Below, in pieces: positions 1-9,940 of a stretch of 64,000 nucleotides of DNA (within the stretch, counting starts at the first letter, position 1; each line of letters opens with the position of its first letter). The notes under the pieces were generated by a model. That model was not told the origin of the DNA. It searched no databases and saw nothing but the letters and a program-made list of their open reading frames with translations. Source of the DNA: an uncultured Eudoraea sp. (GTDB lineage Bacteria; Bacteroidota; Bacteroidia; Flavobacteriales; Flavobacteriaceae). The position numbers and the translations under genes were made by a program. The DNA lies in the NCBI RefSeq assembly GCF_947258525.1, contig NZ_CAMYIP010000079.1, forward strand, positions 19,447 to 83,446, read 5' to 3'.

Positions 1-313
1 CAAAAAAACTACTCACAACACATCGAAATCCATAATCATAGATTGCCCATGCGGCGTGTTCTCTTGAAGAACCAGATCCAAAATTTTTCCCGCCAACCAG
101 AATTTTACCACTATAGATTGGATTGTTCAGCACAAATTGTTCTTTTGGGGAATTGTCAGCATGATATCTCCAATCACGAAAAAGGTTATCACCAAAACCC
201 TTTCGCTCGGTTGCTTTAAGAAACCTCGCGGGGATAATCTGATCCGTATCTACATTTTCAATTGGCAGCGGAACAGCTGAAGTGCTTAAAACTTTAAATT
301 TATCGTATGCCAT
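1..313 (-). CDS. leuD: 3-isopropylmalate dehydratase small subunit (partial, N-terminal part)
   Basis: Small swivel-domain subunit of isopropylmalate isomerase, which interconverts 2- and 3-isopropylmalate in leucine biosynthesis together with LeuC. The reverse strand reads [24 protein letters not shown] and continues with the family hallmark [16 protein letters not shown], so the first 104 residues are present; the rest lies beyond the left edge. The start is the ATG at 311-313. It is 34 bp downstream of leuC on the same strand, the usual leuC-leuD order, and is probably cotranscribed with it. The family call is secure; only completeness is unknown. Confidence 0.95.
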   Translation of the reverse strand, partial: MAYDKFKVLSTSAVPLPIENVDTDQIIPARFLKATERKGFGDNLFRDWRYHADNSPKEQFVLNNPIYSGKILVGGKNFGSGSSREHAAWAIYDYGFRCVVSSFF

Positions 314-347
314 TAGTATTTATTTCCTTTAATTATTATTCTAAAAA

Positions 348-1757
348 TTATGCCGTTTCAAAAACCATCAACTCCCTTGGGTCTGTTACCTTTCCTGTAA
401 CTGCTGCGGCTGCAGCAACCAAAGGACTGGCCAGGAGTGTTCTTGATCCGGGACCTTGCCTGCCTTCAAAATTTCTGTTAGACGTACTAACAGCATATTT
501 ACCTGCTGGAATTTTGTCGTCATTCATGGCCAGACAAGCAGAACAGCCAGGTTCTCTTAATTCAAAACCGGCCTCATTTAGAATATCCAGGAGACCTTCT
601 TTTTTAATGGCGTCTTCAACTTTATGGGAACCCGGAACCAACCAGGCCGTAACATTATTAGCCTTTTGTCTTCCTTTGACCAAACTGGCAAAGGCCCTGA
701 AATCTTCTATCCTGCCATTAGTGCAACTTCCAAGGAAAACGAAATCTATATCTTTCCCCAGCATATTATCACCTTCTTCAAAGTTCATATATTCAAGCGA
801 TTTCTTATAGGTAGAGGCACCGCCCTGAATAGCATCAGATTTAGGGATACCACCTGAAATTCCAATTCCCATTCCCGGATTAGTCCCATAAGTAATCATT
901 GGTTCAATATCTTCACCATTGAATGTAACTTCATGATCAAAAACAGCGTCCTCATCTGTAAACAACGTTTCCCAATAAGTCATTGCCTTATCCCAGGCTG
1001 CGCCTTTTGGAGTAAACTCTCTATTTTTTATATAGTCAAATGTCTTCTCATCAGGGGCAATCATACCACCTCGTGCACCCATTTCAATACTGAGGTTACA
1101 TACAGTCATGCGTCCTTCCATGGACATCTGTCTAAAGACATCCCCAGCGTATTCAACAAAATACCCGGTTGCGCCTGAAGTACTCAATTTAGATATGATA
1201 TAGAGTGCGACATCTTTTGGCGTAACCGCATTATTTAGTTTTCCATTTATGGAAATACGCATGCTTTTTGGTTTCGGTTGCATAATGCACTGGCTGGCTA
1301 AAACCATTTCTACTTCAGATGTGCCAATACCAAATGCTATAGCACCAAAAGCACCGTGTGTTGAAGTATGTGAGTCACCACAAACAATAGTTGCGCCAGG
1401 TAATGTAATCCCATTTTCAGGTCCTATTACATGTACAATACCGTTTTTTTCATGGCCCAGACCCCAGTACGGAATTTGGTGTTGCTTTGCGTTTAGTTCC
1501 AAAGCCTTCAATTGGTTCGCGGATAAAGGATCTTTAACCGGCAGATGTTGGTTTATTGTAGGCGTATTATGATCTGCTGTTGCAAAAGTCCGCTCAGGAT
1601 ATAAAACTTTAATATTTCTATTTTTTAATCCCAAAAATGCCACCGGACTAGTTACCTCGTGAACAAGATGACGGTCAATAAAGAGCACATCAGGTCCATT
1701 CAAGACCTTTTTGACTACATGTGAGTCCCAAACTTTATCAAATAGTGTTTTTTTCAT
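348..1757 (-). CDS. leuC: 3-isopropylmalate dehydratase large subunit
   Basis: Catalytic aconitase-family subunit of isopropylmalate isomerase (leucine biosynthesis, cytosol), forming a heterodimer with LeuD. The 469 residues match the usual length of LeuC. The three cysteines expected to hold the 4Fe-4S cluster are visible: Cys345 in FLGSCTNGR, and Cys405 and Cys408 in [10 protein letters not shown]. The substrate and cluster loop [13 protein letters not shown] is at about residues 126-138. The ATG start at 1757 follows a TACATTTG -7 element by about 40 nt. It is first in a leuC-leuD unit; other leu genes are outside the window. Confidence 0.97.
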   Translation of the reverse strand: MKKTLFDKVWDSHVVKKVLNGPDVLFIDRHLVHEVTSPVAFLGLKNRNIKVLYPERTFATADHNTPTINQHLPVKDPLSANQLKALELNAKQHQIPYWGLGHEKNGIVHVIGPENGITLPGATIVCGDSHTSTHGAFGAIAFGIGTSEVEMVLASQCIMQPKPKSMRISINGKLNNAVTPKDVALYIISKLSTSGATGYFVEYAGDVFRQMSMEGRMTVCNLSIEMGARGGMIAPDEKTFDYIKNREFTPKGAAWDKAMTYWETLFTDEDAVFDHEVTFNGEDIEPMITYGTNPGMGIGISGGIPKSDAIQGGASTYKKSLEYMNFEEGDNMLGKDIDFVFLGSCTNGRIEDFRAFASLVKGRQKANNVTAWLVPGSHKVEDAIKKEGLLDILNEAGFELREPGCSACLAMNDDKIPAGKYAVSTSNRNFEGRQGPGSRTLLASPLVAAAAAVTGKVTDPRELMVFETA

Positions 1758-2113
1758 AAATATTTAAATAACTAAGGAATAGCTTTTTAGCACAGCCAAC
1801 AAATGTATGAAATACAAACAAAATCGAGTAAAACAATGTACCTTTAAATTACGATGTTCAATGAGCTTACCACATATATAAAATATTGATAATCAATTAT
1901 ATAAATACATTATAACTACTTAATAGTTTTATGTTAATGGTGGGCAGCATACTAGTATTTTAGCCACAGGCAAAAAATTCAATAACATTTTTATGCAATT
2001 CTGGTTTAATATGGCCAGACATTGGTTTAACATTATTGTAACTATTACATGCAAATCCTATTCCTATCTTTAGTAAAACCTAACAACTTATTTCACAATT
2101 AAAAAACAAACTC
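1758..2113. other. Intergenic region between divergent leuC and DUF2911 gene
   Basis: This 356-bp AT-rich gap separates two divergent genes. On the minus strand a TACATTTG -7 element (1807-1800) could serve leuC. I found no convincing paired -33/-7 promoter for the plus-strand gene (TATCTTTA near 2065 is the nearest -7-like sequence). No tRNA fold, attenuator-like leader peptide or repeat was recognised. Confidence 0.5.
1800..1807 (-). promoter_or_regulatory. Putative -7 element for leuC
   Basis: TACATTTG on the minus strand matches the Bacteroidetes TAnnTTTG consensus and lies about 43 nt before the leuC ATG. A TTG is found only with a 26-nt spacer, longer than normal, so the assignment is tentative. 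Confidence 0.35.
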
Positions 2114-3223
2114 ATGAAAAAAAATTACAAAAAAGCTTCACTATTTTTACTAGTAGCCTTAATGTTCTTTAGCATTAATGGCAATGCCCAATTAGATTTA
2201 CCGAGAGGTAGTCAAAAAGCGAAAGTTTCACAGCGAATAGGAATAACTGATATCTCTATTACTTATTCAAGACCTGCCGTAAAAGGCAGGGAGATATGGG
2301 GAAAGTTAGTGCCTTATGGTATGAACAATCTGGGATTTGGAACGGCCAAAGAATCCCCATGGCGAGCCGGCGCAAATGAAAACACCATAATTAAATTTAC
2401 AGATGACGTTAAGATTGAAGGGCAACCATTGAGTGCCGGTAAGTACGGACTGCACATGATTCTTCATGATGACAAAAATGCAACTGTAATTTTTTCTAAA
2501 AACTATGAGGCCTGGGGCAGCTATTTTTACGAACCTAATGAAGATGCATTAAGGGTCGATGTTAATACGAAGGAGATTCCACATGTTGAAGAGCTAACTT
2601 ATCTTTTTACTGAGGTTGGTGCTAATTCTACAATGGCTTCATTAAACTGGGAAAAGAAACAAATACCTTTTAAAATTGAAGTTGATGTTTCTGATATAGT
2701 CCTGGCAGATATACGTCATAAACTACAGAATACTCCTGGTTTTAACCGGCAAACCTGGGAGCAGGCGGCTAATTATTCATTTAATAATGGAGGAGATCTT
2801 GATGAGGCACTTGGCTGGATAAATGCTACTATAGAAGGAATGTTTTTTAGTCAAAAAACTTTCAACAACCTCAGTACAAAGGCTAGAATTCTAACAAAAC
2901 AGGGAAAAACTTCGGAAGCAGATGCCGTTATGGATGAAGCCTTGGGTCTTGCAACAGTGCTAGAAGTTCATGGCTATGGAAGACAATTAATTGCCCGGGG
3001 AGAAAAAGAAAAAGCAATGGAGGTTTTTAAAATGAATGCAAAAAATAATAAAGGACAGTGGCCCGTTGATTACGGATTAGCAAGAGCTTATTCTGCGATG
3101 GGTAACTATAAAACCGCATTAAAGCATTTAAAAATTGCAGCTAATAGAGCCCCTGATCAGATAAATAAGGATGCCATCGCCTCTAATTTAACAAAGCTTG
3201 AAAAAGGCGAAGATATTAACTAA
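2114..3223 (+). CDS. Secreted DUF2911 protein with C-terminal TPR-like repeats
   Basis: Exported protein of unknown function. Residues 1-25 form a signal peptide ending NGNAQ. Residues about 27-175 match the DUF2911 pattern (SQRIGITDISITYSRPAVKGREIWG; PLSAGKYGLHMI; FSKNYEAWGSYFY). The C-terminal third has helix-turn-helix repeats of TPR type (AKEKAMEVFKMN-like; LARAYSAMGNYKTALKHLKIA). DUF2911 is common and uncharacterised in Bacteroidetes; a periplasmic or outer-membrane-facing location is inferred from the signal peptide. It stands alone and converges on recG across a hairpin. Confidence 0.85.
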   Translation: MKKNYKKASLFLLVALMFFSINGNAQLDLPRGSQKAKVSQRIGITDISITYSRPAVKGREIWGKLVPYGMNNLGFGTAKESPWRAGANENTIIKFTDDVKIEGQPLSAGKYGLHMILHDDKNATVIFSKNYEAWGSYFYEPNEDALRVDVNTKEIPHVEELTYLFTEVGANSTMASLNWEKKQIPFKIEVDVSDIVLADIRHKLQNTPGFNRQTWEQAANYSFNNGGDLDEALGWINATIEGMFFSQKTFNNLSTKARILTKQGKTSEADAVMDEALGLATVLEVHGYGRQLIARGEKEKAMEVFKMNAKNNKGQWPVDYGLARAYSAMGNYKTALKHLKIAANRAPDQINKDAIASNLTKLEKGEDIN

Positions 3224-3251
3224 ATAACTTTTTCCTTTGATATAATATTAG

Positions 3252-3272
3252 GAGCCGGATAAATTCCGGCTC
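3252..3272. terminator. Hairpin between convergent DUF2911 gene and recG
   Basis: GAGCCGGA-TAAAT-TCCGGCTC forms an 8-bp, GC-rich perfect stem with a 5-nt loop. It sits in the 49-bp gap and abuts the recG stop codon. There is no long T tract after it, so it may be a weak or bidirectional terminator. Confidence 0.6.
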
Positions 3273-5378
3273 TTAACTTATATAATTCCAGATATCCTTG
3301 TGCTTCATTAATTGGGCATAAGTATATCTGATTGGTTTATTTTCTTCTTTCTGTAATGCGGGATCATCATTAAGAATCTTAATTGCATAATACCTTGCGG
3401 TTTTTAAGATATCATTGTCTTTTACAATATCGGCTATTTTTAGATTCAGAATACCACTTTGCTGGGTTCCCATAAGATCACCGGGTCCGCGAAGTTTCAA
3501 GTCCACTTCTGCAATTTCAAATCCGTCATTTGTGCTTGTCATGGTTTCAAGCCTGGTTTTAGCGTCTGAAGATAGCTTGTGACCTGTCATAAGGATACAA
3601 TAGCTTTGTTCAGCTCCTCGGCCCACACGTCCCCTTAATTGGTGTAATTGAGAAAGACCGAAGCGTTCTGCACTTTCTATAATCATAACAGAAGCATTAG
3701 GGATGTTTACCCCTACCTCAATTACTGTTGTGGCAACCATAATTTGTGTTTCTCCCTTAACAAAGCGTTCCATCTCATAATCCTTATCTTGTGGTTTCAT
3801 CTTCCCATGCACTATTGATATCTGATAATGGGGTAGTGGAAAATCGCGTGCAATACTCTCATAGCCGTCCATTAAATCCTTGTAATCCAATGCCTCTGAC
3901 TCCTGAATTAGCGGATATACAATATATACTTGTCTTCCCTTCTTTATTTCATCTCGCAAAAACTGAAACACTTTCAATCGGTTTTTGTCAAATCTGTGTA
4001 CGGTCTTTACGGCTTTTCTTCCAGGAGGGAGCTCATCAATCACAGATATATCAAGATCTCCATAAAGGCTCATGGCCAGGGTTCTTGGAATTGGGGTAGC
4101 GGTCATCACTAAGATATGAGGAGGAACCTCGTTCTTGTGCCATAATTTAGATCTTTGTGCAACACCAAACCTATGTTGCTCATCAATTATTGCCAATCCA
4201 AGATTTTTAAATTGTACTTTATCCTCTAATACAGCATGTGTGCCAATAAGAAGATTAAGTGTACCATCTTCGAGGTGCTCATGAATATGCTTTCTCTCAG
4301 CCTTTTTAACAGATCCGGTAAGTAAGGCTACATTAATTCCAATAGTACCCAGCAATTCTTTAATGCTTTTATAATGCTGATTTGCCAATATTTCCGTAGG
4401 AGCCATTAAACACGCCTGATAACCGTTATCCAGCGCTATTAAGATAGCCATTAGGGCAACTACGGTTTTACCAGATCCAACATCCCCTTGCAAAAGGCGG
4501 TTCATTTGGGCTTTACTGCCCAGGTCTGCCCTTATTTCTTTAATGACTTTCTTTTGAGCGGTTGTAAGTTCAAAGGGTAAATGGTCTTTATAAAATGTGT
4601 TAAATAATTCACCTACACTTTTAAAGGGATAACCTTTTATTTTTTGTTTTCGAATTAATTTCTTTGAAATGAGCTGTAGCTGTACGAAAAACAACTCTTC
4701 AAATTTGAGCCGGAATTGTGCTTTGGATAATAATTTCAGATCCTTGGGAAAATGTATATTGAACATAGCTTCCTTTTTAGAAATCAACCTGAGTTCATCT
4801 CTTAAAGCCGGTGCAAGGGTTTCTCTGAACTCTCCCTTTGTTTCAATAAATAATTGCTGTATTAATTTACTGAGCACTCTGTTTGTAATACCCTTTGCAC
4901 TGAGTTTTTCTGTAGAGGGATATATTGGTTGTAAAGACACCCTTATACCTTTTTCATGCTCGGTGAGCAATTCCATATCGGGGTGCGGCATGGAGAATCT
5001 GCCACTAAACCAATTCGTTCTTCCAAAAATGACATAGGGCGTATTCAGTTTGATATTTTCCCTAATCCATTTCTGTCCGCGGAACCAAACCAGTTCCATT
5101 TCCCCGGTGTTATCCATGAACTTAGCGACGAAACGGCTTCCTCTTTTTTGCTCTACAGTTTTAATATTGATGATTTTCCCAATAATTTGAACATCTGCAT
5201 TACCTCTTTGTAACTCATTAATTTTATAATATCTTGTTTTATCAATATACCTGTTAGGAAAAAGATTAATCAAATCCTGATAAGTCACTATCCCTAACTC
5301 AGACTTGAGTATTTCTGACCTGTTTGGACCAACACCTTTTAAATAGGTTACCGGGGTTTGGAGATAGTTCGAATTCAT
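3273..5378 (-). CDS. recG: ATP-dependent DNA helicase RecG
   Basis: Branch-migration helicase that remodels stalled forks and Holliday junctions. The 701 residues give a complete RecG: N-terminal wedge/OB region (about 50-150, PNRYIDKT and GKIINIKTVEQKRGSRFVAKF), Walker A GDVGSGKT at 298-305, the RecG-typical Walker B DEQHRFG at about 399-405, MTATPIPRTLAMSLYGDLD, and the C-terminal helicase motifs QLRGRVGRG and LRGPGDLMGTQQSG. The ATG at 5378 gives the normal N-terminus. It diverges from the M1 peptidase gene by 81 bp. Confidence 0.97.
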   Translation of the reverse strand: MNSNYLQTPVTYLKGVGPNRSEILKSELGIVTYQDLINLFPNRYIDKTRYYKINELQRGNADVQIIGKIINIKTVEQKRGSRFVAKFMDNTGEMELVWFRGQKWIRENIKLNTPYVIFGRTNWFSGRFSMPHPDMELLTEHEKGIRVSLQPIYPSTEKLSAKGITNRVLSKLIQQLFIETKGEFRETLAPALRDELRLISKKEAMFNIHFPKDLKLLSKAQFRLKFEELFFVQLQLISKKLIRKQKIKGYPFKSVGELFNTFYKDHLPFELTTAQKKVIKEIRADLGSKAQMNRLLQGDVGSGKTVVALMAILIALDNGYQACLMAPTEILANQHYKSIKELLGTIGINVALLTGSVKKAERKHIHEHLEDGTLNLLIGTHAVLEDKVQFKNLGLAIIDEQHRFGVAQRSKLWHKNEVPPHILVMTATPIPRTLAMSLYGDLDISVIDELPPGRKAVKTVHRFDKNRLKVFQFLRDEIKKGRQVYIVYPLIQESEALDYKDLMDGYESIARDFPLPHYQISIVHGKMKPQDKDYEMERFVKGETQIMVATTVIEVGVNIPNASVMIIESAERFGLSQLHQLRGRVGRGAEQSYCILMTGHKLSSDAKTRLETMTSTNDGFEIAEVDLKLRGPGDLMGTQQSGILNLKIADIVKDNDILKTARYYAIKILNDDPALQKEENKPIRYTYAQLMKHKDIWNYIS

Positions 5379-5426
5379 AAAACGAAAATAACGGTTACGG
5401 AATAATACTGCAATACCGCAAATTGC

Positions 5427-5434
5427 TAAATTTG
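5427..5434 (+). promoter_or_regulatory. Putative -7 element for the M1 peptidase gene
   Basis: TAAATTTG matches TAnnTTTG exactly and is 25 nt before the ATG at 5460. No good TTG lies 17-23 nt upstream, so only the -7 box supports it. Confidence 0.4.
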
Positions 5435-5459
5435 GATTGACAATTGTATATTAAACTTT

Positions 5460-7550
5460 ATGAACCTTATTAATTCGCTTTTAGCAATTCTTTTTTCAGG
5501 TTTTTTGTTTAGTCAGCCTCAGCCTTCAGTAGATTTCTATAAAGCAGATATTGATATAATTCCCAATGCAGCGGATAAAAAAATAAATGGTAAGATAATC
5601 TATTGGTTTAATATTCTCAGTAAAACGGATTCTGTTTTTTTAGACGCAAAAAACATGAATTTCTCTGCTGTTTTAATAAATGGTAAAAAAGTTCGCCATA
5701 AGAATACAAAGGACAAGATAATTGTTTATAAGAAACTCAAGGCAAACAGAGCGTATGAATTAACGCTGGACTATTCGGCAATTCCAAAGCAAACAGTTTA
5801 CTTTTTAGGATGGGAAGATTCAATTGCCGATAACAATCAAATTTGGACTCAGGGCCAGGGAAAATATACCAGTCATTGGCTTCCAAGTTTTGATGATATG
5901 AATGAGAAGGTTGAATTTGATCTCGAACTCACTTTTGATAAGGACTATGAAGTTATCGCAAATGGTAAATTAAAAAATACATTATTAAAAGATTCACTGA
6001 GAACCTCGATTTTTGATATGAAAAAGCCAATGAGCAGCTATCTTCTGGCTTTTGCGATTGGAACTTATAACTGTAAGAAAATTAAAAGTAAGAATGGAAT
6101 TCCAATAGAGCTCTATTATTATCCCGGAGACAGCTTAAAAGTTGAACCAACTTACAGGTATACCAGTGAAATTTTTGATTTTCTTTCAGAAGAAATCGGG
6201 ATAGATTATCCATGGCAAAATTACAAACAGATACCTGTTCGTGATTTTTTGTATGCCGGCATGGAGAATACGGGAACTACCATATTTTCTGATGGCTATG
6301 TAATAGATAGTGTAGCTTTTATAGATAAAAATTATGTAAATGTTAACGCCCATGAAATGGCACACCAGTGGTTTGGAAACCTGGTTACCGAAAAAGATGG
6401 GAATCATCACTGGCTCCATGAAGGTTTTGCAACATACTATGCTTTGCTTGCAGAAAAAAAACTGTTTGGCGAAGAGTACTTTTATTGGAAACTTTATAAA
6501 TCTGCAAAACAACTTCAAGACCTATATAGGGAGGGGAAAGGTGAAGCGTTAACAGATCCAAAGGCGAGTAGTTTAACCTTTTATGAAAAAGGGGCCTGGG
6601 CTCTTCATATATTGAGAACAAAACTTGGGGACAAGGTTTTCAAAGCAGGTATAAGGTCCTATCTTAACAAATATCAGTATTCTAATGTCACTATATCTGA
6701 TTTTATCTCAGAGATGCAACTGGTAAGCAAATCAGATTTGCGTGAATTTGAGCAAACTTGGCTGAGAGATGTAAAATTTCCATTTGAGAAAGCAAAGTTA
6801 CTACTTGCTTCATCTTCCGCTGATTTGCAGGCCTTTTTTAATCTTCAAAGTGAATTAACATCAAGCAATGCAATGAATGAGCCAATTATTACTAAGGTAT
6901 GGACTAGCAATACATCTTCAATGCTAAGAGAAAATATCATCTTTGACTATCATAAATCCTTATCTGAAAGTTTTAGCAGGAATGCATTTGATACAAAAGA
7001 TTTGAAGACGAGGCAGGCTTTATGCATAACAACCGATAGAATTCCTTTGGGACTTAAAAAGCAATTTGAATCCTTATTAAAAGATAAAAGTTATCTTACA
7101 ATTGAAAATGCACTTTACCGTTTGTGGATTTCCTTTCCTGAAGACAGAATGGCCTATTTGGAAAAAACTAAAGGTATCATTGGACTTCCTAATAAAAATG
7201 TTCGTTTATTATGGTTGTTATTGGCAGTATTGACAAAAGACTATTTAAATGACTCACAGAAGGCCGCATTTGCCAACGAATTATTCCGATATACTTCAAT
7301 GGAAAATTCTATTGAGGTAAGGCAAAATGCATTTTCTTTGATTTCTGAAGTTTTTCCTTTTACGGATCAAAACCTGAAAGATTTGGTCAATGCCTCTGTT
7401 CATCATTCCTGGCAATTCAGAAATTTTGCCAGAAACCAGATAGAAAGGCTACTAAAAGACGAAAAACAAAAAGGGCGGATACATGAATTGTCAAAAGAAC
7501 TAAAGGGAGAAGAATTGCGTTATATACAAAGTAAACTGAATGTGAGATGA
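5460..7550 (+). CDS. M1 family zinc aminopeptidase, secreted
   Basis: Gluzincin aminopeptidase releasing N-terminal amino acids from peptides, exported by an N-terminal signal (LLAILFSGFLFSQP). The active site is intact: HEMAH at 298-302 gives two zinc histidines, and Glu321 in HWLHEGFATYY is the third ligand. YAGMENTGTT (about 265-273) is the exopeptidase GAMEN-type loop. The C-terminal half is helical and of lower conservation. At 696 residues it is complete. Its TGA overlaps the ATG of the patatin gene (ATGA, 7547-7550), so the two are translationally coupled. Which peptides it cleaves cannot be told. Confidence 0.92.
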   Translation: MNLINSLLAILFSGFLFSQPQPSVDFYKADIDIIPNAADKKINGKIIYWFNILSKTDSVFLDAKNMNFSAVLINGKKVRHKNTKDKIIVYKKLKANRAYELTLDYSAIPKQTVYFLGWEDSIADNNQIWTQGQGKYTSHWLPSFDDMNEKVEFDLELTFDKDYEVIANGKLKNTLLKDSLRTSIFDMKKPMSSYLLAFAIGTYNCKKIKSKNGIPIELYYYPGDSLKVEPTYRYTSEIFDFLSEEIGIDYPWQNYKQIPVRDFLYAGMENTGTTIFSDGYVIDSVAFIDKNYVNVNAHEMAHQWFGNLVTEKDGNHHWLHEGFATYYALLAEKKLFGEEYFYWKLYKSAKQLQDLYREGKGEALTDPKASSLTFYEKGAWALHILRTKLGDKVFKAGIRSYLNKYQYSNVTISDFISEMQLVSKSDLREFEQTWLRDVKFPFEKAKLLLASSSADLQAFFNLQSELTSSNAMNEPIITKVWTSNTSSMLRENIIFDYHKSLSESFSRNAFDTKDLKTRQALCITTDRIPLGLKKQFESLLKDKSYLTIENALYRLWISFPEDRMAYLEKTKGIIGLPNKNVRLLWLLLAVLTKDYLNDSQKAAFANELFRYTSMENSIEVRQNAFSLISEVFPFTDQNLKDLVNASVHHSWQFRNFARNQIERLLKDEKQKGRIHELSKELKGEELRYIQSKLNVR

Positions 7551-8455
7551 GAGCTTTAGTAATATCAGGGGGTGGGAGCAAGGGCGCCTTTGCAGGAGGC
7601 GTTGCCCAATACCTGATGCAGGAATTGAATCATAATTACGATCTATATCTCGGTACATCAACCGGAAGCTTGCTAATTTCACATCTGGCACTACAAAAGA
7701 TTCAAAAAATTAAAGAAGTTTATACCTCCGTAGATCAGGACAGCATCTTTAGTAATTGCCCTTTTGTGATTCAAAAAAAATATGGCGTGGCCAATATTGG
7801 CATAAACCATTGGAATGTGCTAAAGAACTTCTACAAAGGCAGCCGAACTTTTGGCGAGAGTCACAATTTATTGAAACTTATAAAAAACACACTCACACCT
7901 GAGGAATTTGAAATTCTTAAATCAGGTTCTAAGGATATCGTAGTTACAGTATCCAATCTCTCTTTAAATACCGTAGAATATAAGTCCATTAAGGATTTTG
8001 ACTATGAAGATTTTTGTGAATGGATTTGGATTTCATGTAATTACACACCTTTTATGAGCCTGGTCCGAAAAGAGGGTTGCGAATATGCTGATGGGGGACT
8101 TGGCAGTATGGTACCTATTGAAGAGGCCATTATGAGAGGGGCAACGGAAGTAGATGCTATTATTTTACATACTGAAGTGACTCATTTTAACAGAATGCCC
8201 TCTAAGAATGCATTTTCGCTCCTTACCAGCATGTTTGCATTTATGTTAGATAGAATAGAACGCCAGAATATCCGAATTGGAAAGTTTGTTGCCAATAACA
8301 ACAATGCAATAATCAATTTCTATTATACGCCAACCGTATTAACAACAAATTCATTAATCTTCGATAAAGAGAAAATGACCTCCTGGTGGGAAAAGGGTCA
8401 TGAGTTTGCAAGAAGTAAAAATGTGGAGCTAAGTGCTTTTGAACCCGAACAGTAA
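7547..8455 (+). CDS. Patatin-like phospholipase family protein
   Basis: Predicted serine acyl hydrolase with a Ser-Asp dyad. The N-terminus holds the oxyanion loop SGGGSKGAFAGG (residues 6-17), the nucleophile elbow GTSTG is at about residues 37-41, and the catalytic aspartate lies in DGGLGSMVP near residue 182. At 302 residues it is a compact, single-domain patatin without a signal peptide or beta-barrel, so it is expected in the cytosol or on the inner membrane. It is coupled by a 4-bp overlap to the secreted M1 aminopeptidase and converges on an unknown membrane protein gene 20 bp away. The substrate is unknown. Confidence 0.92.
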   Translation: MRALVISGGGSKGAFAGGVAQYLMQELNHNYDLYLGTSTGSLLISHLALQKIQKIKEVYTSVDQDSIFSNCPFVIQKKYGVANIGINHWNVLKNFYKGSRTFGESHNLLKLIKNTLTPEEFEILKSGSKDIVVTVSNLSLNTVEYKSIKDFDYEDFCEWIWISCNYTPFMSLVRKEGCEYADGGLGSMVPIEEAIMRGATEVDAIILHTEVTHFNRMPSKNAFSLLTSMFAFMLDRIERQNIRIGKFVANNNNAIINFYYTPTVLTTNSLIFDKEKMTSWWEKGHEFARSKNVELSAFEPEQ

Positions 8456-8475
8456 TTTATATTACTTCTAAAAAT

Positions 8476-8994
8476 TTACCAAATTTCTCCAATTTCCTTT
8501 TTTACAAAGGCGAGTGCCGTTGCCGAAGGAGATTGTTTTTCCATAGTTTCATTTAGAATGTCTTCACGCAACTTATCAGCAGAGTCTGATTCAGACATGC
8601 CAGCTTTTCTTATAGATTGAATAGTCGCATTTTTAGCAGCCTTTATAATATTCCAACAATCATCGCTCATATAGATCTGTTGGGATAAATTGTGATCGAA
8701 CTCATTTTCAATAGTTCGAATCAATAATTGCTCATATGCATTTTTATCAGCAGATTTGGGTGCTACCCTAACAACAAGACTTGGTATTGAGATACGTTCT
8801 AAGAACAGTGCCATACGTTCATAGGCCTGCAAGCGTATAGGCATGGCATTTTTTTGTGAATCTTTGTGAAGTAAAAATCTTCTTCTACCTTCCTCGTTCC
8901 TGGTATGTAATCTAAAAAAATAAAAAGCCACGGCTCCGGTAACCACCGCAGGTAACAAAAATGCGAAAAGCTGAAAAATATCGTCCCCAGTCAT
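8476..8994 (-). CDS. Conserved single-pass membrane protein of unknown function
   Basis: I do not recognise a characterised family. The 172-residue product has one hydrophobic segment near the N-terminus (about residues 8-28, FQLFAFLLPAVVTGAVAFYFF), then a basic stretch (RLHTRNEEGRRRF) consistent with a cytosolic C-terminal domain. That domain is helical and ends in a charged amphipathic region (SESDSADKLREDILNETMEK). The topology suggests a membrane-anchored scaffold or regulator. It is probably monocistronic, converging on the patatin gene. The ATG at 8994 places the TM segment normally. Confidence 0.7.
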   Translation of the reverse strand: MTGDDIFQLFAFLLPAVVTGAVAFYFFRLHTRNEEGRRRFLLHKDSQKNAMPIRLQAYERMALFLERISIPSLVVRVAPKSADKNAYEQLLIRTIENEFDHNLSQQIYMSDDCWNIIKAAKNATIQSIRKAGMSESDSADKLREDILNETMEKQSPSATALAFVKKEIGEIW

Positions 8995-9111
8995 GTTTTG
9001 GTAATTTAGTTTGGTTTATGGATGTAGAACGTAAGAATATTCAAAAAATTATAGCTCTTATTTTTCTCTTTAAGAAAGTAGCACTGTAATACTATTTGAG
9101 CATATTTTCTT

Positions 9112-9885
9112 TCATTTCTTCATATTTTGTCTCAACCTAAGGTAGAATAAATTGAAGTTGGGGTGAAGCTTGATATACAATGATTTAACCATATCGGTTT
9201 TTCTTGAAACTACGATTCTCTCTGCTTTTACATCAGTAGTATTTCCAATTATTGCAGCTACAGGAGCAGCCTGTGAATATACATTTTCCCAACTGTTTGC
9301 ATCATCTGTATGGAATTCAAGGGTTACAGCCATCTCAGGATTTACTTTAATTACACCGGCTATCTTGTTCAGCATATCGGTAGCTGCTCCTTCAAGTATA
9401 ACACCATTGGGAGTAGCACCAAACAAAGTAGAATTATCCATGATTACGGTGACAGCACCACTTTCAACTTTAATATTAGCGTTCTCACCCAGCGTTTGCT
9501 TAAAATTAGTAAGGACAAGTAGTGAAATGGAATCATTGCTGGTCAGAGTCTCATTAATAAATTTCAACTCTCCTTCTTTCTTTCTCAGCGCCTCCATGAC
9601 ACCGCTAAGCTTGTCCTGTCTTTGACTAGCTTGCCCGGTAAAGCTATTTAGGTTTTCTAATAATATAGCATTGTTTTCTTCCAGTCCTTTTAACTGACTT
9701 TCAAAGGAATCTGCTCTGGCCTGGCTTATTTTTTCATTTTTTTTAGATTCTAAAAGTTCGGCTTTTAAACCTTCCAATTCCGCATTCAAGCTGTTAACCT
9801 GTGCGATGAGCTCTTTCTTCTTCTGAGCTTGCAAAGTACTTCCCAGCAAAAGCAAAAAGAGTATTGATAAAGTAATTCTATTCAT
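9112..9885 (-). CDS. Secreted coiled-coil protein with a degenerate OmpA-like C-terminal domain
   Basis: The 257-residue product begins with a signal peptide (SILFLLLLGSTLQAQ), followed by a coiled coil (about 22-125), then a region alignable with the OmpA-domain lipoprotein at 16023-16874: LTSNDSISLLVLTNFKQTLGENANIKVESGAVTVIMDNSTLFG parallels the ITRRDSVNLALVQSLKGVL...VFVSISDKLLFS stretch there. The C-terminal domain has LEFHTDDANSWENVYSQAAPVAAI where OmpA domains have GHTDD followed by LSxxRA, and it lacks the NRRT arginines. Peptidoglycan binding is therefore doubtful. It looks like a diverged paralogue that has also lost the lipobox. Function unknown. Confidence 0.75.
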   Translation of the reverse strand: MNRITLSILFLLLLGSTLQAQKKKELIAQVNSLNAELEGLKAELLESKKNEKISQARADSFESQLKGLEENNAILLENLNSFTGQASQRQDKLSGVMEALRKKEGELKFINETLTSNDSISLLVLTNFKQTLGENANIKVESGAVTVIMDNSTLFGATPNGVILEGAATDMLNKIAGVIKVNPEMAVTLEFHTDDANSWENVYSQAAPVAAIIGNTTDVKAERIVVSRKTDMVKSLYIKLHPNFNLFYLRLRQNMKK

Positions 9886-9940
9886 GGGTGTTATCGATTA
9901 ATTAAAAAACAGGAATATTTACCTTTATTTAAATGAAAGA

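Noticed and set aside
1758-2113. Possible leader peptide or tRNA-like element upstream of leuC
   Set aside because: No Leu-rich short ORF, T-box-like core or cloverleaf could be drawn.
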